Below, piece after piece: positions 61,670 through 64,000 of a DNA stretch of 64,000 nt. A program made the translations under genes and the position numbers. A model generated the notes under the pieces. That model was not told where the DNA came from. It was given only the letters and a program-made list of their open reading frames with translations, and made no database searches. Within the stretch, counting starts at the first letter, position 1. Each line of letters begins with the position of its first letter. Origin of the DNA: an uncultured Muribaculaceae bacterium (GTDB lineage Bacteria; Bacteroidota; Bacteroidia; Bacteroidales; Muribaculaceae); contig CAJUAF010000008.1 of assembly GCA_910584365.1 (NCBI GenBank), forward strand, positions 62,001 through 126,000, in the 5' to 3' direction.

Positions 61670-62155
61670 AACGGTTATATGTGTTTTGAGTTAGACTTGT
61701 CGAGGATTGCGCCTCGTTTGCAATTATAACCGACTGGATTTCAGAAAGGGCGTTTTAAGGAGTGTTAAAGTTGTAATGCGTTGAAATGGTGGAGATTTCA
61801 GTGTTGGAATAATTGTGATGTTAAATCTTGACTGTTGGCGAACAACCAACCGTGTTTTTCCAAAGGTAAAGGATTTTGCGTGTTTTCTGTATATTGGATA
61901 TGGGCAAAAAAATAGCGTATAACCTACGCTCACAATTGAAGGCTCTGGATTGCCCATGAAGAAAGCGGAAGCCATATGCTATGCGGTAAGCATAGCATAA
62001 GCGTCTCGCTAAGCTCTTCATATTGGTGAATTTTCCAGATTCTCAATTGAACTTATGCGATAACTTATGTTATCTTATGTTTTGAAACGATTGACTCTAC
62101 AATCGCTATTCTTTGCTATTTTGCGTTGCAAAGTTACGCATTTTTATCGAGGTAA
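61670..62155. other. Gap with inverted and direct repeats, no gene
   Basis: No coding frame is convincing. It holds a perfect inverted repeat TATGCTATGC-GGTAA-GCATAGCATA (61975-61999), three CTTATG repeats and a minus-strand promoter. It could be a control or transfer-origin region of the element. Confidence 0.45.
62052..62079. repeat. Three phased CTTATG repeats
   Basis: CTTATG at 62052, 62064 and 62074, spaced 12 and 10 bases, close to one DNA turn. They lie downstream of the minus-strand promoter at 62129. Confidence 0.5.
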
Positions 62156-62160
62156 TCAAG
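62129..62160 (-). promoter_or_regulatory. Minus-strand promoter of the element gene run
   Basis: CTTG (62160-62157), a 20-base gap, TAACTTTG (62136-62129). It overlaps the last codon of the regulator gene and would give a leader of about 450 bases before 61669. Confidence 0.5.
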
Positions 62161-63430
62161 CCTCAATTTCTCCGTGGGAATTGATATGGTGTTTTTTACG
62201 GAGCTGAATCAGTGTCTTTTCGGACACATTCAGCAGTTTCGCGGCACCTCTCCATGTCCCGGCACGGATATAGGCCCTGATGATGCGGTCTTTTTCCGCT
62301 TTCGGATTGCGGTGGGTCAGGTCTTCGGCAGTTTCCGGAAGGATATCGCTGAAAACAAGGTCATCGGCTGATATGGTGTCGCCGTCGGCATGAAAGGCAG
62401 CCATTAGAATGGTATCTTTCAGTTCACGGATATTGCCGGGCCACGGATACAGTTTCAGAGCCTTGATTGCTGATGCGTCGAGTCGTTTTCTCATCTGAGA
62501 TGTCTTATGCGCATATATGGCGAGAAGATAATCGGCAATGTCCGGAATATCCTCGGTCATCTCGCGCAATGGCGGCACAGTTATACCAGACTGGCGCAAC
62601 ATATAGAAAAGGTTGTCGCGGAAATCTTCCTCTGCAAGCATCTTCATCAGTGTGCCGTTGGCGGTGCATATCATCCTCACATCGGGATGTTCCTCCGAGA
62701 GAATATGCAGGAACACCGATTGTTTCTCGAAGTTGAGAAGCTGGATATTTTTCAGGATGATCGTGCCGCCGGCAGCGTTATGGAAGTAGCTCTTGATGCG
62801 GTTATACATCTCGTTGCGGTCAGATTTGGGGTCATGCAGACCTACCAGCTCCGCGCCTCCGGCCTCGATTACCGTTATCGGCTTCTGTGTACGGGAGCTT
62901 TGGAGGTATATTTGCCGTGCAATCTGTTCTTTGCCCATGCCGCTTTCGCCGAAGATGATGCAGTTGGCGTTTGTTTGGGCTATGCGTCCGATAGCTTGTT
63001 CAATCTCTTTGAACTTCTCGCTCCGTCGTGGAATCAGCGCATTGTCAAGCTGAATCACAACGCTCTCCGGTCTGGCATATTTGCCAACGGTTTCGATGAG
63101 TTGCTTGTCAATAGCCGGACGCTGTATCACATCCACGGCACCACCATCGCGCATCACCGAGAGAAGATCCACGGCATTAATGTTATCCACTATGGCAATA
63201 ACGGGAAACTTGTATCCCTCGCTTTTTTGCCAATTGATTAACTCTTGCGCTGTGCCGTGGGCGAATTTCATAGCCGTGACCACGACTGCACCGGGTGGCA
63301 GTTTTGCCACCTCCGCTTTCGCAGCCTCCATATTCTCAACGGCAATCGGCTCATATCCGTGCTTGACAAGCAAGCCAGACATAAGCCGACGGTCGGATTC
63401 GGAGGCATCTACAATGAGAACTCTGTTCAT
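62156..63430 (-). CDS. NtrC-type regulator with a degenerate receiver and ATPase
   Basis: 424 residues. It has the plan of RteB-like regulators: receiver (about 1-120), AAA+ domain (about 140-370) and a Fis-type HTH (about 385-415, GAAKLLNVSEKTLIQLRK). The phospho-acceptor Asp is replaced by Thr52 (VVVTAMKF). Walker A is kept (GESGMGKE, 161-168), but the Walker B acids are lost (GGTIILKNIQ) and the sigma-54-contacting GAFTGA loop is absent. So normal phosphorelay, ATP hydrolysis and sigma-54 activation are all unlikely. It is probably a DNA-binding regulator of the element. Confidence 0.85.
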   Translation of the reverse strand: MNRVLIVDASESDRRLMSGLLVKHGYEPIAVENMEAAKAEVAKLPPGAVVVTAMKFAHGTAQELINWQKSEGYKFPVIAIVDNINAVDLLSVMRDGGAVDVIQRPAIDKQLIETVGKYARPESVVIQLDNALIPRRSEKFKEIEQAIGRIAQTNANCIIFGESGMGKEQIARQIYLQSSRTQKPITVIEAGGAELVGLHDPKSDRNEMYNRIKSYFHNAAGGTIILKNIQLLNFEKQSVFLHILSEEHPDVRMICTANGTLMKMLAEEDFRDNLFYMLRQSGITVPPLREMTEDIPDIADYLLAIYAHKTSQMRKRLDASAIKALKLYPWPGNIRELKDTILMAAFHADGDTISADDLVFSDILPETAEDLTHRNPKAEKDRIIRAYIRAGTWRGAAKLLNVSEKTLIQLRKKHHINSHGEIEA

Positions 63431-63667
63431 TGTGAATTTTGATATTTACATTATTTTATTGAATTTGAAACATAGACGGTGCGTAAAGAGCTAAAACGCC
63501 CCGTGCTACATGGTAAAAAATTTTTACTCATCTTTTGAAAAAATTACAATAATACAACCTATATTTTTCAAACATCGAGAAAGTGAACTGTTTAAGGGTA
63601 AACTTTATCCAGTTCTTTATAGCAAACAAACCCGAAACGACAGAGCTAATAAGACTAAAGCTGTATA

Positions 63668-64000
63668 TTACAAATTCTTATGGTTGAATTTTAATTTCAA
63701 CCTCCTGACTATTTCCCTACAACCCTTCTCGATGGTATTGAAGCATGTGCAATATACCTGTACTGACTGAAAGTGAGGATCAGGAAGGTCTGAAGCTTCT
63801 CCGAAACAGAAGTCGTTGAATAATGCGATACGATTCCAATGTGATGGATCCAATAACCGCATCACTTCGGTCTTATGTTGCCTTGTCATAACAATGATTC
63901 GGTCGGCTGCATTAACCAATTCCGCAGTTATCATCACTGCCTTACCACCCATCGAATATCCATGCTCCGCCGCTATTTGACACATGATTCCTTCACGTTC
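63668..64000 (-). CDS. Low-molecular-weight protein tyrosine phosphatase-like, 5' partial
   Basis: The frame is open to the right edge; the first 110 visible residues lack the N-terminal CxxxxCRS loop, which must lie outside the window. The C-terminal part matches the family: ADRIIVMTRQHKTEVM, then DLPDPHFQSVQVY, which holds the general-acid Asp, and a final basic helix. It may be part of the element's cargo or the chromosome beyond it. It removes phosphate from tyrosine in proteins or acts on small molecules; the substrate is unknown. Confidence 0.75.
   Translation of the reverse strand, partial: EREGIMCQIAAEHGYSMGGKAVMITAELVNAADRIIVMTRQHKTEVMRLLDPSHWNRIALFNDFCFGEASDLPDPHFQSVQVYCTCFNTIEKGCREIVRRLKLKFNHKNL

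Noticed and set aside
63510..63770. An 86-codon frame on the plus strand near the right edge
   Set aside because: It partly overlaps the phosphatase-like gene on the other strand, is very AT-rich and has no known motif.

Overview
The window looks like a member of the Bacteroidales, most likely Muribaculaceae or a close relative. The signs are: Bacteroidetes-type promoters (TTTG, 19-20 bases, TAnnTTTG) before many genes; DUF4270, DUF4491, DUF5063 and DUF6377 family proteins; T9SS-like C-terminal tails; OstA-like and SurA-like envelope proteins; and a CTnDOT-type integrase with DUF3945 mobile-element genes. The family-level placement is inference.

Layout. Positions 1-17000 hold envelope and housekeeping genes: a secreted adhesin-like protein cut by the left edge, tRNA-Cys, a DUF4270 lipoprotein with a half-length starch-synthase-like protein, dsbD, mazG, topB, a FadL-type porin, a duplicated non-coding repeat (11685-12470), a patatin/Omp85-type protein, DUF805, NlpC/P60 and a small HExxH protein. 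Positions 17029-29144 hold an eight-gene minus-strand run that encodes a complete Ser/Thr phospho-signalling module: two kinases, one PP2C phosphatase, four FHA-domain proteins (one being a kinase-FHA fusion and one an FHA-trypsin fusion anchored in the membrane), and two exported proteins. This is the most interesting system in the window. Positions 29358-34022 carry an M18 aminopeptidase, an OstA/LptA-like protein and a SurA-like chaperone. Then follow a DUF6377 regulator, trxA-dnaE-tsaB (minus), and a plus-strand housekeeping run: yicC, a GH53 galactanase, gmk, nadD, DUF5063, ligA, then pyrE, SRPBCC, a Rieske-like lipoprotein and a DEAD-box helicase. An OmpH/Skp-like lipoprotein, pepD, an N-acetylmuramidase and DUF4491 close the chromosomal part.

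From tRNA-Lys (55067-55139) to the right edge lies one end of an integrative element: tyrosine integrase, short HTH proteins, a topoisomerase-like protein that has lost its catalytic tyrosine, a DUF3945 protein, a small frameshifted gene and an NtrC-type regulator that has lost its key receiver and ATPase residues. The last 330 bases hold the 3' part of a low-molecular-weight phosphatase-like gene, which may or may not belong to the element.

Two genes show single-base homopolymer indels: two compensating changes in the helicase, one in the element. These are either real decay or assembly errors, and reads would decide. No rRNA or CRISPR array is visible.
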